From positions 1 through 63,189 of the IMG/VR virus record IMGVR_UViG_3300042923_000815: 63,189 bases of DNA. One strand, written 5' to 3'. The notes beneath the pieces are model-generated. The model was not told where the DNA came from. It worked only from the letters and a program-made list of their open reading frames with translations, and did not search any database. Source of the stretch: a virus. Positions 25,045 through 32,600 of the stretch are shown here, piece after piece (positions within the stretch are counted from its first letter, which is position 1; each line of letters starts with the position of its first letter). The position numbers and the translations under genes are program-made.

Positions 25045-26325
25045 CTACCTTCTAATGTATTTGATGATTGTTTTGCAGAAGTAACGCAATGCATCTAAAG
25101 CATGATCGAAAGCTTTTACAGGTTCTTCAACTCCATGATCTGAAGCTTTCGCATTCCATATATAACTTAGAAATTCGTCTAATAGGTTTTTGCATTTTGT
25201 TTTATTGACCTTAAGTTTAACCATACGCAAAAGAGATGCTAATAAGCGAATGCCATCAAGCACTTCGTTATCAGCATCTTTAAGACGTATTCCTTTATTC
25301 CTAGCAGCTACCTTAAAACTAGCCGCGCTCGGATCAATAATAACTCTTGCATACTCTTTCCCATTGATAAAACTAATTAGGTCCTCGACATACTCACTAT
25401 CTTCTTTTTGGCGATTATGTTTCTTGGAGTCATAGTAATATTCATCTTCTACGAAGTACTCTTTTATGTTTGTAAGATAGTTAACTTGTTCTATTATCTC
25501 AAGTATGACAAATGGATTCGTTGTCCCATAGTCAATCGTGTAATAACGGTTGTAATATAAATCGTAGTTAGGTCCATTACCATCTTCATATTGATTCTTA
25601 GGACCAAACATATCATAAATAATACCCTCGGCATTGGTTCTTTTTCCCATGATATCTCGTAAATACCATACTGTATTCTTAGCATAGGTTCGAATGATGG
25701 CTTTTATTTTCTCAGTAGTAAAACTGAAATTATCGTATAAAGTGAAGTGCTCATAATTTAAACCATAGTCTTCATACTTGTATGAGTTTGCAGTATGAAA
25801 ATCAAGTATATCTTTATAAAACCAATGGTTAGGAGCCTTAGGATTCAGGTCAAAGAACAGCTTTCTATTTTGGCTTGACAGTGTTCTATCGAATGTCTCT
25901 TTAACAAATGTCTTACAGCATTCATTTACCTCAGTGATGTACGCGGTACCGTAAGTATTTCCCTTAATGTACCGTTCATCACCTTCCTTGCCACCACCGC
26001 TGATCAGTACAATCTTTTCACCAGTCGAAGTATTAATATAAAGAGCGTCCCGTTCCTGGTATTTACCAGCACGACAACGCCCTTCAAACCAATTGCTAAC
26101 TCCAAACCCATTGCTGTCTATTATATTAAGCTTTGCAGATGCTACAGAGACACCAGCAGCTAAGTGGAGCTTATCTGGATGTACTTCTAATATCTCACAC
26201 CATGCCATAATGTTCAGGACGTTTTTCCCCGCCCTTTTGCCACCTTCGGCAATGTTTAACCAGTTCTTATAACATCGTTTCAGATATTCAACTTGCTTAA
26301 CGCAAAATGGTGCGTATTGTGTCAT
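25045..26325 (-). CDS. terL: Terminase large subunit
   Basis: 426 aa. The ATPase shows a variant Walker A GGKRAGKN near residues 28-35, Walker B-like TAYITEVNE with the catalytic Glu, and coupling motif region FFDLNPKAP. The nuclease half has YYTIDYGTTNPF (metal-binding Asp), VIIDPSAASFK and HALDALRYF. It is the packaging motor cleaving concatemers. Complete, family-typical length. Confidence 0.95.
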   Translation of the reverse strand: MTQYAPFCVKQVEYLKRCYKNWLNIAEGGKRAGKNVLNIMAWCEILEVHPDKLHLAAGVSVASAKLNIIDSNGFGVSNWFEGRCRAGKYQERDALYINTSTGEKIVLISGGGKEGDERYIKGNTYGTAYITEVNECCKTFVKETFDRTLSSQNRKLFFDLNPKAPNHWFYKDILDFHTANSYKYEDYGLNYEHFTLYDNFSFTTEKIKAIIRTYAKNTVWYLRDIMGKRTNAEGIIYDMFGPKNQYEDGNGPNYDLYYNRYYTIDYGTTNPFVILEIIEQVNYLTNIKEYFVEDEYYYDSKKHNRQKEDSEYVEDLISFINGKEYARVIIDPSAASFKVAARNKGIRLKDADNEVLDGIRLLASLLRMVKLKVNKTKCKNLLDEFLSYIWNAKASDHGVEEPVKAFDHALDALRYFCKTIIKYIRR

Positions 26326-26336
26326 ATCATCACCTT

Positions 26337-26555
26337 TTATTTAATCCAGTATGTTCTTACACCACGCCACCAGCTGTAAGTATAGAAAAAACATAAAATA
26401 AATATGCCCCGCTGCTGATTTACATAGGCGGTATAAAACCAAAACGGCTGACCTATCAATCCAAACAATGGAGCGTATTTTCTTTTTGATGGTTCTTTAT
26501 CTTGGCTTAACCATGTGGCAGTTACACCAAAGATTGCTAATGCTATTTGTTCCAA
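26337..26555 (-). CDS. Small membrane protein next to terminase
   Basis: 72 aa. Two or three hydrophobic segments (QIALAIFGVTATWL, LFGLIGQPFWFYTAYV, GIFILCFFYTYSWWRGV) with a charged loop (SQDKEPSKRKYA). This short aromatic-rich protein is often seen beside phage terminases; role unknown. TTG start after GGTGATAAA. Confidence 0.7.
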   Translation of the reverse strand: MEQIALAIFGVTATWLSQDKEPSKRKYAPLFGLIGQPFWFYTAYVNQQRGIFILCFFYTYSWWRGVRTYWIK

Positions 26556-26626
26556 TTTATCACCAACATTTTGCCGATATTTTACATCTCAATGTTCATG
26601 CATTCTTATTGGACATTGAGAATTAG

Positions 26627-26809
26627 TTATTTTTGTTCTTTTTTCGCCTTATCAATCAACCGTTGAACCATCTTCTTATTAGAGCAGAACATAAGAAACG
26701 TTCCGTATTCATCTAATTCCTTACCAACTGCTTCAACTAATAATTTATTAATATCTCTGATTTCTTCTCTAGCATATTTTAACGCTACTTCATAATTGAT
26801 GGAGTTCAT
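26627..26809 (-). CDS. Small helical protein (60 aa)
   Basis: 60 aa, entirely predicted helical (YEVALKYAREEIRDINKLLVEAVGKEL). It overlaps the small terminase by ATGA and is therefore co-translated with it; unknown function, perhaps a terminase accessory factor. Confidence 0.65.
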   Translation of the reverse strand: MNSINYEVALKYAREEIRDINKLLVEAVGKELDEYGTFLMFCSNKKMVQRLIDKAKKEQK

Positions 26810-27468
26810 GATTCATCATCCTCTTCAAAGTCTTCGATCTTCCTATCCTCAACAGGATTATTCAGTAATTCAGCAATCGTCATGACTCGCTCATTTGATT
26901 TTTTAATAGCATCATCACTATTGCCTGATTTCATTTCGAGTAAGGCAAGTTTCTTACTTTCAATATCCATCTTATGCCGTTCATACTCGCTTACGATGCT
27001 TTCAGAAAGCCTTTGTCCTTTTTGGATCTTTTCAAGAGCTGACGTGAGATAAGTTAAACCTTGACGATCAACAATCCCCTTAATGATTTCTTTTGTTTCT
27101 TCTTCAACGATTACTTCTTTAGATGGCTTTTTATTATCTTCATCATAAGTAATGGTTTTAGTTTTAATACGATTAGTAACAATATAATCTTCTAACTGAT
27201 CAACAGCACTCTCTATTTTGTCAGCTATTTTATCAGTTATACTTAATATCCTGGCATTTCTATCTGCAATTTTCACCACAGCTTTTTGTAGTGTGGTGGT
27301 TGCGATTTTGTGGTGGGTTTTTTCTTTTGCCTTTGCCCACTCTTCGCGCTTTGCTCTATCTTTTAATGTGTTGAAGCTAACACCATATTTTTCAGCTATT
27401 TTACGATATGAGGTGTTAGTTGTCTCATACTCTACTTTTATCTTTATCCAGTCGGCGGATTTCGCCAC
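26806..27468 (-). CDS. terS: Terminase small subunit
   Basis: 220 aa. An N-terminal helix-turn-helix (SYRKIAEKYGVSFNTLKDRAKREEW, about residues 19-43) is followed by a long helical oligomerisation region and an acidic C-terminus (EDRKIEDFEEDDES). This organisation matches YqaS-like small terminases that bind the packaging site. GTG start after GAGGTGAT. Confidence 0.9.
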   Translation of the reverse strand: MAKSADWIKIKVEYETTNTSYRKIAEKYGVSFNTLKDRAKREEWAKAKEKTHHKIATTTLQKAVVKIADRNARILSITDKIADKIESAVDQLEDYIVTNRIKTKTITYDEDNKKPSKEVIVEEETKEIIKGIVDRQGLTYLTSALEKIQKGQRLSESIVSEYERHKMDIESKKLALLEMKSGNSDDAIKKSNERVMTIAELLNNPVEDRKIEDFEEDDES

Positions 27469-27519
27469 ATCACCTCACCTACTTACCACATGTAATAATA
27501 TAAAATGTTTTTAGAATGT

Positions 27520-27633
27520 TTAACTAAGTTCAATGCTAACAGCAAATAATCCGATAAATATCTCTAATTGTTCGTGAGGTGTAAAACTGAATCCAACCAT
27601 AAAGTTACCTGGATTTAAAATATAGACAGTCAC
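27520..27633 (-). CDS. 37-aa mini-protein upstream of terS
   Basis: The ORF starts at GTG after GAGGTGGTTAA and reads MTVYILNPGNFMVGFSFTPH then a hydrophobic helix. The binding site and coding-like composition support it; no homology recognised. It fills the gap between the coiled-coil protein and the small terminase. Confidence 0.5.
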   Translation of the reverse strand: MTVYILNPGNFMVGFSFTPHEQLEIFIGLFAVSIELS

Positions 27634-27649
27634 TTAACCACCTCACTCA

Positions 27650-28045
27650 TTATCCTTTAAATGTCCTTAATTCCTGAACTTTAAGATCAATAATCTTTTT
27701 CACCATCGTGTATTGCTTATCCTGGCCATCTAACTCTGCCTTACCCATAAGCAGCAAAGCCTCGGCACATTGCAAGTCGTTACCAGCAACTATCACGCTC
27801 TCAGTTGTTTCTGCAATTGCGTTAATCATAGTTGGCTGCATCCTAGCATCTTTATACAGCACCTTGGCTTTAGCGAGTTCTAGCTTGTATATCTTAGTCT
27901 TAATAGCAAAGTCACTTTCGTATCCAGCAACGACTTTCCCTAATTTGTTAACTTCACTTGCAAGCTTCGCCCCTAATTGACTCAACTGTGAAGGGGTTAG
28001 TTCTTCGATTATGTATTCTCCTAACTCTTTAGGATCGCACTGCAT
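27650..28045 (-). CDS. Hypothetical helical phage protein (131 aa)
   Basis: 131 aa, almost all alpha helical (ELTPSQLSQLGAKLASEVNKLGKVV, KIYKLELAKAKVLYKDARMQ). It overlaps the HNH gene by 17 bases and precedes the packaging genes. A role in packaging-site recognition is possible but unsupported. Confidence 0.65.
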   Translation of the reverse strand: MQCDPKELGEYIIEELTPSQLSQLGAKLASEVNKLGKVVAGYESDFAIKTKIYKLELAKAKVLYKDARMQPTMINAIAETTESVIVAGNDLQCAEALLLMGKAELDGQDKQYTMVKKIIDLKVQELRTFKG

Positions 28046-28355
28046 AACCCATAGCCCTCCTTGTTCTTATCCTACACTCGGCTGCTGTTATCCCTTCACG
28101 CCTACCGACTAACTCATAAAGTTCTTCCTGAGATATCTTTCCTTTGTGTGCCGCCCCGTGACACCCCATCCCCATACTGGCAGGTCCGCAAAGTTTTAAT
28201 AGGTTCTCTCTTATATCCGGTCCCCCTGCTCCCTTGCTAGTTATATGAGCCACTTCTAAAGAAAAACGACTGTTGCATCGTTCGCAACAGTCACTTTCTT
28301 TTCTAAATTCTCTTATTAATTTCGGATTGCGCGGTTTAACCTTTTGCATTATCAT
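28029..28355 (-). CDS. HNH endonuclease-like protein of the packaging module
   Basis: 108 aa. The pattern CERCNSRFSLEVAHITSKGAGG ... NLLKLCG ... CHGAAHKGKI gives two Cys pairs and the His residues of an HNH (beta-beta-alpha metal) nuclease. HNH genes beside terminase assist specific cos cleavage in many Firmicute phages, and the location here supports that. Coupled by ATGA to the next Cys-rich gene upstream. Confidence 0.85.
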   Translation of the reverse strand: MIMQKVKPRNPKLIREFRKESDCCERCNSRFSLEVAHITSKGAGGPDIRENLLKLCGPASMGMGCHGAAHKGKISQEELYELVGRREGITAAECRIRTRRAMGYAVRS

Positions 28356-28555
28356 TTCAGAATGCCCGTTACCCGACTAGTTTTATACTTACTGCCCGAT
28401 TTATAGCAATTTGAGTTAAATTGTTCCATGCTCTTTTTATAATTCGGATCATAACACATTACCTTCCCGTCATGATCTACTTCTATCCCCTTTGCTATAC
28501 ATATTTCATATCCATGATTTTTACAATCATTCAACGCACAAGTAACGGTGGGCAT
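28352..28555 (-). CDS. Small Cys-rich protein (67 aa)
   Basis: 67 aa. Cysteines in CALNDCKNHGYEIC, a later MCYD and NCYK, with a GKVMC turn, suggest a small metal-binding domain similar in style to DUF1540. ATGA overlap with the HNH gene suggests a functional link; otherwise unknown. Confidence 0.7.
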   Translation of the reverse strand: MPTVTCALNDCKNHGYEICIAKGIEVDHDGKVMCYDPNYKKSMEQFNSNCYKSGSKYKTSRVTGILK

Positions 28556-28582
28556 GTTTATATCCTCCTCATTTTAAGCAAT

Positions 28583-28616
28583 AAAAAAAGAAGCCCAACC
28601 GCAATGGCCGAGCTTC
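28583..28616 (-). terminator. Intrinsic terminator
   Basis: On the minus strand an 11-bp stem (GAAGCTCGGCC with GGTTGGGCTTC, two or three G-U pairs) and 5-nt loop are followed by TTTTTTTATT. It would stop transcription coming from the small regulatory genes before the packaging module unless antiterminated. Confidence 0.85.
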
Positions 28617-28722
28617 CCACTTCCGTATTTGTATAAAGCACCACGTTATGTAAACTTCGTCTTCATACCTCTTAACCACATATTAGCACTTTGTCAAGTA
28701 TATTGCAACTATTATTTAAAAT

Positions 28723-28745
28723 AAAAACCGCCTTTTAAGACGGTT
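28723..28745 (-). terminator. Intrinsic terminator
   Basis: The minus strand AACCGTCTT-AA-AAGGCGGTT is followed by TTTTATTTT. It overlaps the stop of the frameshifted small gene. With the terminator 110 bp further on it forms a tandem barrier. Confidence 0.75.
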
Positions 28746-28868
28746 AATGTGCCATTGTAGACCATATTTCTTCATGAACTTCTTTTGCTTCTACGTATCC
28801 TTTTTCTTCCCACTCTTTATATACCCATCTACCACAAGGATTACCACCATAGCGCGATTGTTAATCAT
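28744..28868 (-). pseudogene. Small gene broken by a 2-bp duplication
   Basis: ATG-initiated MINNR continues in a different frame as YGGNPCGRWVYKEWEE then KGYVEAKEVHEEIWSTMAH and a stop. Removing one CG pair from the CGCGC at the junction restores a 41-codon frame with good protein-like sequence. So it is either a frameshifted remnant or a sequencing error. Confidence 0.5.
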
Positions 28869-28874
28869 AGCAAA

Positions 28875-29048
28875 CTACTTACTTAGTTCAGAAAGGTAAT
28901 CATCAACTAAATCCCGATGGTCACCATTCATATTCCCGATAAGACGTGAACATTCATACTCCTTTGGGAAATACCCTTTTCTTGTGCACCATTTGGCATA
29001 AGCTTTGATAAGGGTTTTATCCTCTTGCTTTATTTTAACTTTTCTCAT
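28875..29048 (-). CDS. Small basic hypothetical protein (57 aa)
   Basis: 57 aa (MRKVKIKQEDKTLIKAYAKW ... GDHRDLVDDYLSELSK), alpha helical. The start after GGAGAGGTTGAAG is preferred over a longer frame. It follows the leftward promoter at the mid-prophage switch and precedes the tandem terminators; function unknown. Confidence 0.65.
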   Translation of the reverse strand: MRKVKIKQEDKTLIKAYAKWCTRKGYFPKEYECSRLIGNMNGDHRDLVDDYLSELSK

Positions 29049-29103
29049 CTTCAACCTCTCCTTTTTACTTGGCTCTCGGTGGTTGTGACCGTCTGCCTGT
29101 CGA

Positions 29104-29397
29104 TTAAATGGGCTTATATTCATTTACAATTTGATCAAGACTTGATTTTTCAATTTCCAGTTCTTCAAGGCGCGCTCTTGCTTGTAAATACCGTTCCTTT
29201 GCCGCCAATTCTCTTTCAGCCTGGTCAATACGTTCATAATGTTTTTGCTTCTTTAAGAGGGTTTCAAGGCCGACCGCATCAATAATTTTGCAAAAATCAT
29301 CTTTATGTAAGTCAAGCAGGATATACAGAGAGTTTAACGCCCAAAGCTGGTCTTGATTTATTTCCGTTTTCTTTAATCGAGTTTGCGCTTCTTCCAA
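29104..29397 (-). CDS. Coiled-coil protein, first gene of the leftward mid-promoter
   Basis: 97 aa. The C-terminal half is a strong coiled coil (KKQKHYERIDQAERELAAKERYL). TTG start, 14 bases from GGAGG; coding-like sequence continues upstream in frame to the promoter but without another start. It is the first gene after the operator-controlled promoter, so it may be a control factor (for example for late transcription); this is inference. Confidence 0.65.
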   Translation of the reverse strand: MEEAQTRLKKTEINQDQLWALNSLYILLDLHKDDFCKIIDAVGLETLLKKQKHYERIDQAERELAAKERYLQARARLEELEIEKSSLDQIVNEYKPI

Positions 29398-29422
29398 GTT
29401 CGTCTTTACCGCCTCCGCAATA

Positions 29423-29440
29423 TTTAACTCTATAGTTAAA
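29423..29440. promoter_or_regulatory. Operator 1 of mid-prophage switch, TTTAACT-CTAT-AGTTAAA
   Basis: A perfect 7+7 palindrome with a 4-bp centre. It abuts the -10 box of the leftward promoter on the transcription start side, where a bound repressor would block initiation. Its twin lies 52 bp away. Confidence 0.75.
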
Positions 29441-29468
29441 TTATAAGCTTTATGATTAACTATGTCAA
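29440..29468 (-). promoter_or_regulatory. Consensus sigma-A promoter, leftward
   Basis: TTGACA (29463-29468), 17-bp spacer and TATAAT (29440-29445) on the minus strand: a perfect consensus. It drives the coiled-coil gene and is bracketed by the two operators. Confidence 0.85.
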
Positions 29469-29474
29469 CAACTT

Positions 29475-29492
29475 TTTAACTGTATAGTTAAA
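29475..29492. promoter_or_regulatory. Operator 2 of mid-prophage switch, TTTAACT-GTAT-AGTTAAA
   Basis: Same palindrome arms as operator 1, located between the leftward -35 and the rightward -35. Binding here could influence both divergent promoters. A degenerate half-site (TTAAGTTAA) follows at about 29503. Confidence 0.75.
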
Positions 29493-29496
29493 TTTA

Positions 29497-29525
29497 TTGC
29501 TTTTAAGTTAATTTTTTATTATAAT
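29497..29525 (+). promoter_or_regulatory. Rightward promoter of the mini-regulator
   Basis: TTGCTT, 17-bp spacer and TATAAT (29520-29525), 25 bp before the regulator's ATG. It is divergent from the leftward consensus promoter. Confidence 0.7.
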
Positions 29526-29550
29526 TTACTCATGGAAAGGATGTGCGGAA

Positions 29551-29757
29551 ATGAGTTTAAATATCGTAAAGTCTAAAATAGTAGAAGCTGGTCTTACAAT
29601 GTCAAAAGTGGTTGAAGAGTTAAACCAAACAAGCGACTTTGGTACTTTGCAAAACCTTAGTCAGAAAATAACAAGAGGCACACTAAAATATGTAGAGGCC
29701 GAACAAATAGCAGATGTTATTGGTTATGAAATAGTTTGGAGGAAGAAAGGAGAATAA
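29551..29757 (+). CDS. Mini DNA-binding regulator (HTH-like, 68 aa)
   Basis: 68 aa. The pattern IVKSKIVEAGLTMSKVVEELN ... NLSQKITRGTLKYVEAEQIADVIGYEIVW resembles small XRE-like proteins reduced to the helix-turn-helix core. It is one of few rightward genes and is flanked by palindromic operators, so autoregulation and repression of the leftward promoter are likely. Binding site AAGGATGTGCGG precedes the ATG. Confidence 0.75.
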   Translation: MSLNIVKSKIVEAGLTMSKVVEELNQTSDFGTLQNLSQKITRGTLKYVEAEQIADVIGYEIVWRKKGE

Positions 29758-29762
29758 CCACT

Positions 29763-29966
29763 TTGCGCGATACTGGTTTAATTGATATTAATAATAATGT
29801 TATATCCGAAGGAGATAAGATGACTAATGCGCTATCTAAAGGATTTACTGTATACGATGTTAAATTCTATAAAGGCAATTGGTGGTTATTTGATAAAGAT
29901 CTCCCTTGGATGATGTTAATACCGTCATGTAATAGCAATAAAATAGCTCAATATAAAGTTGTTTAG
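29763..29966 (+). CDS. Small protein with YopX-like core
   Basis: 67 aa. The segment DTGLIDINNNVISEGDKM with FTVYDVKFYKGNWWLFD resembles the YopX fold (TGLxDxxGxxIxEGD). Start TTG after AGGAGAATAAC; a second possible ATG at 29821 has the perfect site GGAGATAAG, but would lose the conserved motif. Cotranscribed with the mini-regulator. Confidence 0.65.
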   Translation: MRDTGLIDINNNVISEGDKMTNALSKGFTVYDVKFYKGNWWLFDKDLPWMMLIPSCNSNKIAQYKVV

Positions 29967-29967
29967 C

Positions 29968-30005
29968 GAAAGAACCGTCCACCAATTAAGGTAGGCGGTT
30001 CTTTC
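29968..30005. terminator. Bidirectional terminator between converging operons
   Basis: A stem of up to 16 bp (GAAAGAACCGTCCACC with GGTAGGCGGTTCTTTC, one mismatch) has A/T-rich flanks on both sides. It lies between the end of the rightward mini-operon and the end of the leftward early operon. Confidence 0.85.
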
Positions 30006-30007
30006 TG

Positions 30008-30418
30008 TTATTTAGCTAATTCTTTATATAATTGAGTAGTAGATTTCTTATTCATTAATCCCTTCTTACTGCTACCTTTGCTCTTACTGCCGCTTCCTGG
30101 TCCCTTAGTATGCATCATCACACTTGATACATCGGTGTTTCTAGCGCACGGCAGATGCTTTTCAAATTCTTGCCTTACCGCTTTTTTGTCGCTAATTTCC
30201 GTAGCAAAGGGTGATACCCACGTTCCGCAATCGGGACATTCTAAATGTGCAGTCTTTGCGTAATATATCATTCCTGATTGGCAACTAGGAACTGGGCACT
30301 GCATATCACGAGGTACAAAGTTATTCCGTGTAACACCGCATGGTTTGCATCTTTCATGTTCTTTATGGTTAGGACTCCAAAATATACAATTACTACAACT
30401 TTTTTTTAATATAGACAT
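30008..30418 (-). CDS. Zinc-ribbon protein, last gene of the early operon
   Basis: 136 aa. Three Cys clusters are present: CSNCIFW ... CKPCG, MQCPVPSC and ECPDCGTW, so it probably binds two zincs. The C-terminal third is Lys/Ser/Gly-rich and probably disordered (GPGSGSKSKGSSKKG). Function unknown; possibly a transcription-related factor. Confidence 0.75.
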   Translation of the reverse strand: MSILKKSCSNCIFWSPNHKEHERCKPCGVTRNNFVPRDMQCPVPSCQSGMIYYAKTAHLECPDCGTWVSPFATEISDKKAVRQEFEKHLPCARNTDVSSVMMHTKGPGSGSKSKGSSKKGLMNKKSTTQLYKELAK

Positions 30419-30469
30419 CCTCTTACCCCCATATTTTATTTTAGGTAGGTCTTACGCCTATCTTTATAA

Positions 30470-30898
30470 TTATCTTGTTAATTCTAATAATTCAGGATTA
30501 TCATGAACATTACCGACAACTTGGCAATAAACACTACTGGTATCAAGGGCAGATATGGTATATGTTCCTTGTCGCCCGCAGCATAATCTGTTTTTATAAT
30601 AAACTCCTAAGTCGTATCCTCCTGGACAATTTTCAACAACAAATCTGTTATTGGTCTGATCTATAATAGACCCTACGTAAATATCTACATCATTAGATTT
30701 AAGTCCTATGTATTGACCGACTGTTTCAGGATCAACTTCACACGATACAATTTTTAAGCATCCTTCTTCACCTATTCTTTCGCTTTCATCAACACTTAGA
30801 GCAATGTAATGCTTTCCTGATACTCCATCTACTATTAAACTTCCATAAATAAACTGATCATTATCAAGGCGTTTACCACGGAATTTTATCTTATGCAT
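30470..30898 (-). CDS. YopX family protein
   Basis: 142 aa. The start HKIKFRGKRLDNDQFIYGSLIVDG, the middle DPETVGQYIGLKSNDVDIYVGSI and the end VVGNVHDNPELL are the YopX signature common in Firmicute and Bacteroides prophages. Biochemical role unknown. ATG at GAGGTAG spacing; overlaps the preceding stop. Confidence 0.9.
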   Translation of the reverse strand: MHKIKFRGKRLDNDQFIYGSLIVDGVSGKHYIALSVDESERIGEEGCLKIVSCEVDPETVGQYIGLKSNDVDIYVGSIIDQTNNRFVVENCPGGYDLGVYYKNRLCCGRQGTYTISALDTSSVYCQVVGNVHDNPELLELTR

Positions 30899-31112
30899 TG
30901 CCAACTACCTCTACACCGTCTACCCAGCATCCTTCGTCGTGGTCAAAGCGATAGCTGTAAAAATCCCCTTCCTCATCTATCTCTGGTATCGTATAACTGT
31001 CATATGGTCCACCATAGGTCTGAACTAATCCCAATATAGGATGTTCTATCTCCATGAAAAGCGGTAAATTTGTTATCGGGCATTTATCTGGATATTTACT
31101 CTCTTCACTCAC
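30891..31112 (-). CDS. Hypothetical protein (73 aa)
   Basis: 73 aa. MSEESKYPDKCPITNLPLF then GLVQTYGGPYDSYTIPEIDEEGDFYSYRFDHDEGCW: mixed acidic and aromatic, probably a small beta fold. It overlaps both neighbours by 8 bases. No family recognised. Confidence 0.65.
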   Translation of the reverse strand: MSEESKYPDKCPITNLPLFMEIEHPILGLVQTYGGPYDSYTIPEIDEEGDFYSYRFDHDEGCWVDGVEVVGNA

Positions 31113-31437
31113 TGATATTTCCCCCTTTTAGTAATTCGGCTCGTTTTTGGCAAAATCTATAATTAGTGCAATGGTGCTCACAAACATTCCCACGCTTGAT
31201 AAAGTCATTATTGCTGCATACCATTGCCCTGGTTGTTAATGATAACCGCCCAAACTCAGCGTATTTTTTTAACTCTGCCACATCTAGAGGATGTATAAAT
31301 TCTCTGACTTTTGATTTTAACCGAATAATTTCTTCTTCTTGCTGCTCGATGAAGTCGGCAATCAATTTTGTTTCTTCAACACTAAATAAATTTATATAAT
31401 CACCTTTAAATGATGCAGAACAACGATTTAATAACAT
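31105..31437 (-). CDS. Early protein with C-terminal Cys motif, paralogue A
   Basis: 110 aa. Central coiled coil (FIEQQEEEIIRLKSKVREF) then ELKKYAEFGRLSLTTRAMVC and a Cys-rich end (CEHHCTNYRFCQKRAELL). The same AEFGRL/AELGRL block and CQKRAELL ending occur in the gene at 38919, so the two are paralogues within one prophage. Function unknown. Confidence 0.7.
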   Translation of the reverse strand: MLLNRCSASFKGDYINLFSVEETKLIADFIEQQEEEIIRLKSKVREFIHPLDVAELKKYAEFGRLSLTTRAMVCSNNDFIKRGNVCEHHCTNYRFCQKRAELLKGGNISE

Positions 31438-31457
31438 TTCTACTGCTGTTTTAGTAT

Positions 31458-31721
31458 CTATTCACTCTCCTTGTGAAATTTACAAGGCTTGTCGGTTCTG
31501 CCAGTACATGACCGCCATGTGCTAATATCACGATCACAAGTAACGTCATAGACATTTCCCAATCCAACGACTGCAAGACCAATAAATATACATGTTTTGC
31601 ATTGTACTCTGCGTTGAAATGTCCCTTTTTTATTTTTAAACTTAACGCGCTTGGTAACGTTACGACCTTTCATGGTTATACTTATATTGGTTTCTATAAA
31701 TGATTTTTCCTTAGCATCCAT
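31458..31721 (-). CDS. Hypothetical Cys-containing protein (87 aa)
   Basis: 87 aa. A basic first half (MKGRNVTKRVKFKNKKGTFQRR) and a second half with five cysteines (CKTC, TCD, SCTG, CKFH), consistent with metal binding. Overlaps the ASCH gene by 11 bases. Function not recognised. Confidence 0.65.
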   Translation of the reverse strand: MDAKEKSFIETNISITMKGRNVTKRVKFKNKKGTFQRRVQCKTCIFIGLAVVGLGNVYDVTCDRDISTWRSCTGRTDKPCKFHKESE

Positions 31722-32136
31722 TATCTAGATCACCCACCCAATTCCAAATCCTTTGCATGCCCTTTGCTGGTACTGGCTTGATTGCTTGTATGTTATCTAA
31801 TATCCAGGCATAACGCCCTGGGGTGAAGTCGCCAAAAGCTAATTCTTTACTTTTATCTTTTTCTAGATAATAAATTTGGCTCTCATTGATTTTTAAGCAG
31901 TGGGTTAAGGTAGCAATGGCGATAATAGCACCAAAATGCATTTCTGGAATGATAATGCCGTATTGTTCAGCTCTAGCCACTATATGACGGATACGTTCAC
32001 CTTTTTTATCCTGATCTTTGGCTGCATGTATGGCGATTCGACCTCTATACTGAGTAGCCCATGATCTTGTCTCTATCCTCTTTGCACCGCAGGCGATTAA
32101 ACTCGCCCACGGCTGTAATATGGTTATTGCTTTCAT
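31711..32136 (-). CDS. ASCH domain protein
   Basis: 141 aa. The N-terminus ITILQPWASLIACGAKRIETRSW and RGRIAIHAAKD are the ASCH/PUA-like RNA-binding signature; GRYAWILDNIQAIKPVPAKGMQRIWNW completes the fold. Members bind RNA or hydrolyse modified nucleosides; phage copies are common near methyltransferases, as here. Confidence 0.88.
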   Translation of the reverse strand: MKAITILQPWASLIACGAKRIETRSWATQYRGRIAIHAAKDQDKKGERIRHIVARAEQYGIIIPEMHFGAIIAIATLTHCLKINESQIYYLEKDKSKELAFGDFTPGRYAWILDNIQAIKPVPAKGMQRIWNWVGDLDNGC

Positions 32137-32600
32137 TGCCGTTCACCTAGCGTGAATGGCAATTCTGCCTGCAGCAATCTGTCAATCTCTGCTGCTATTA
32201 ATGCACCCGCCTTTGCCAGTTCTCGAATGCGGTCATCTGATGTAGGTTTCCACCACATTGGATGCCAAGGCCAGAAATGTGGCGTTCCATCATCGAATTT
32301 TATTCTTCTGTCGCCCGGTGTTGCATAACAAACCGCTGCTTTAGCTAATTCACTATCGTAATGTTGTTGGTCATGTTCCGGAGTCCATCCCTCTTGTTCT
32401 ATCTGCCGTTGACGTTCTCTAAATATCATTCCAGTGCCATTTAGCTTATATATCGCTCTCACTTCCTGGTCTAATCTATCAAAATGGTAAATTAATTCAG
32501 CTAAATCTTTCCTACGGACTAATGCTAAATCTACCCTGCGTCCTGGCTGCCTTATTGAAGCAGCTTCCTTTAATTGTGTTAATCGCTCTTTGAAACTCAT
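32133..32600 (-). CDS. Conserved phage protein with WPW/WWKP motif
   Basis: 155 aa. Residues QIEQEGWTPEHDQQHYDSELAKAAVCYATP ... WPWHPMWWKP ... RELAKAGALIAAEIDRLL match a widespread phage family. The EHDxxH and E/D-rich helices suggest a metal-dependent nucleotide pyrophosphohydrolase-like role, but this is not proven. Coupled by ATGA to its neighbours. Confidence 0.78.
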   Translation of the reverse strand: MSFKERLTQLKEAASIRQPGRRVDLALVRRKDLAELIYHFDRLDQEVRAIYKLNGTGMIFRERQRQIEQEGWTPEHDQQHYDSELAKAAVCYATPGDRRIKFDDGTPHFWPWHPMWWKPTSDDRIRELAKAGALIAAEIDRLLQAELPFTLGERQ

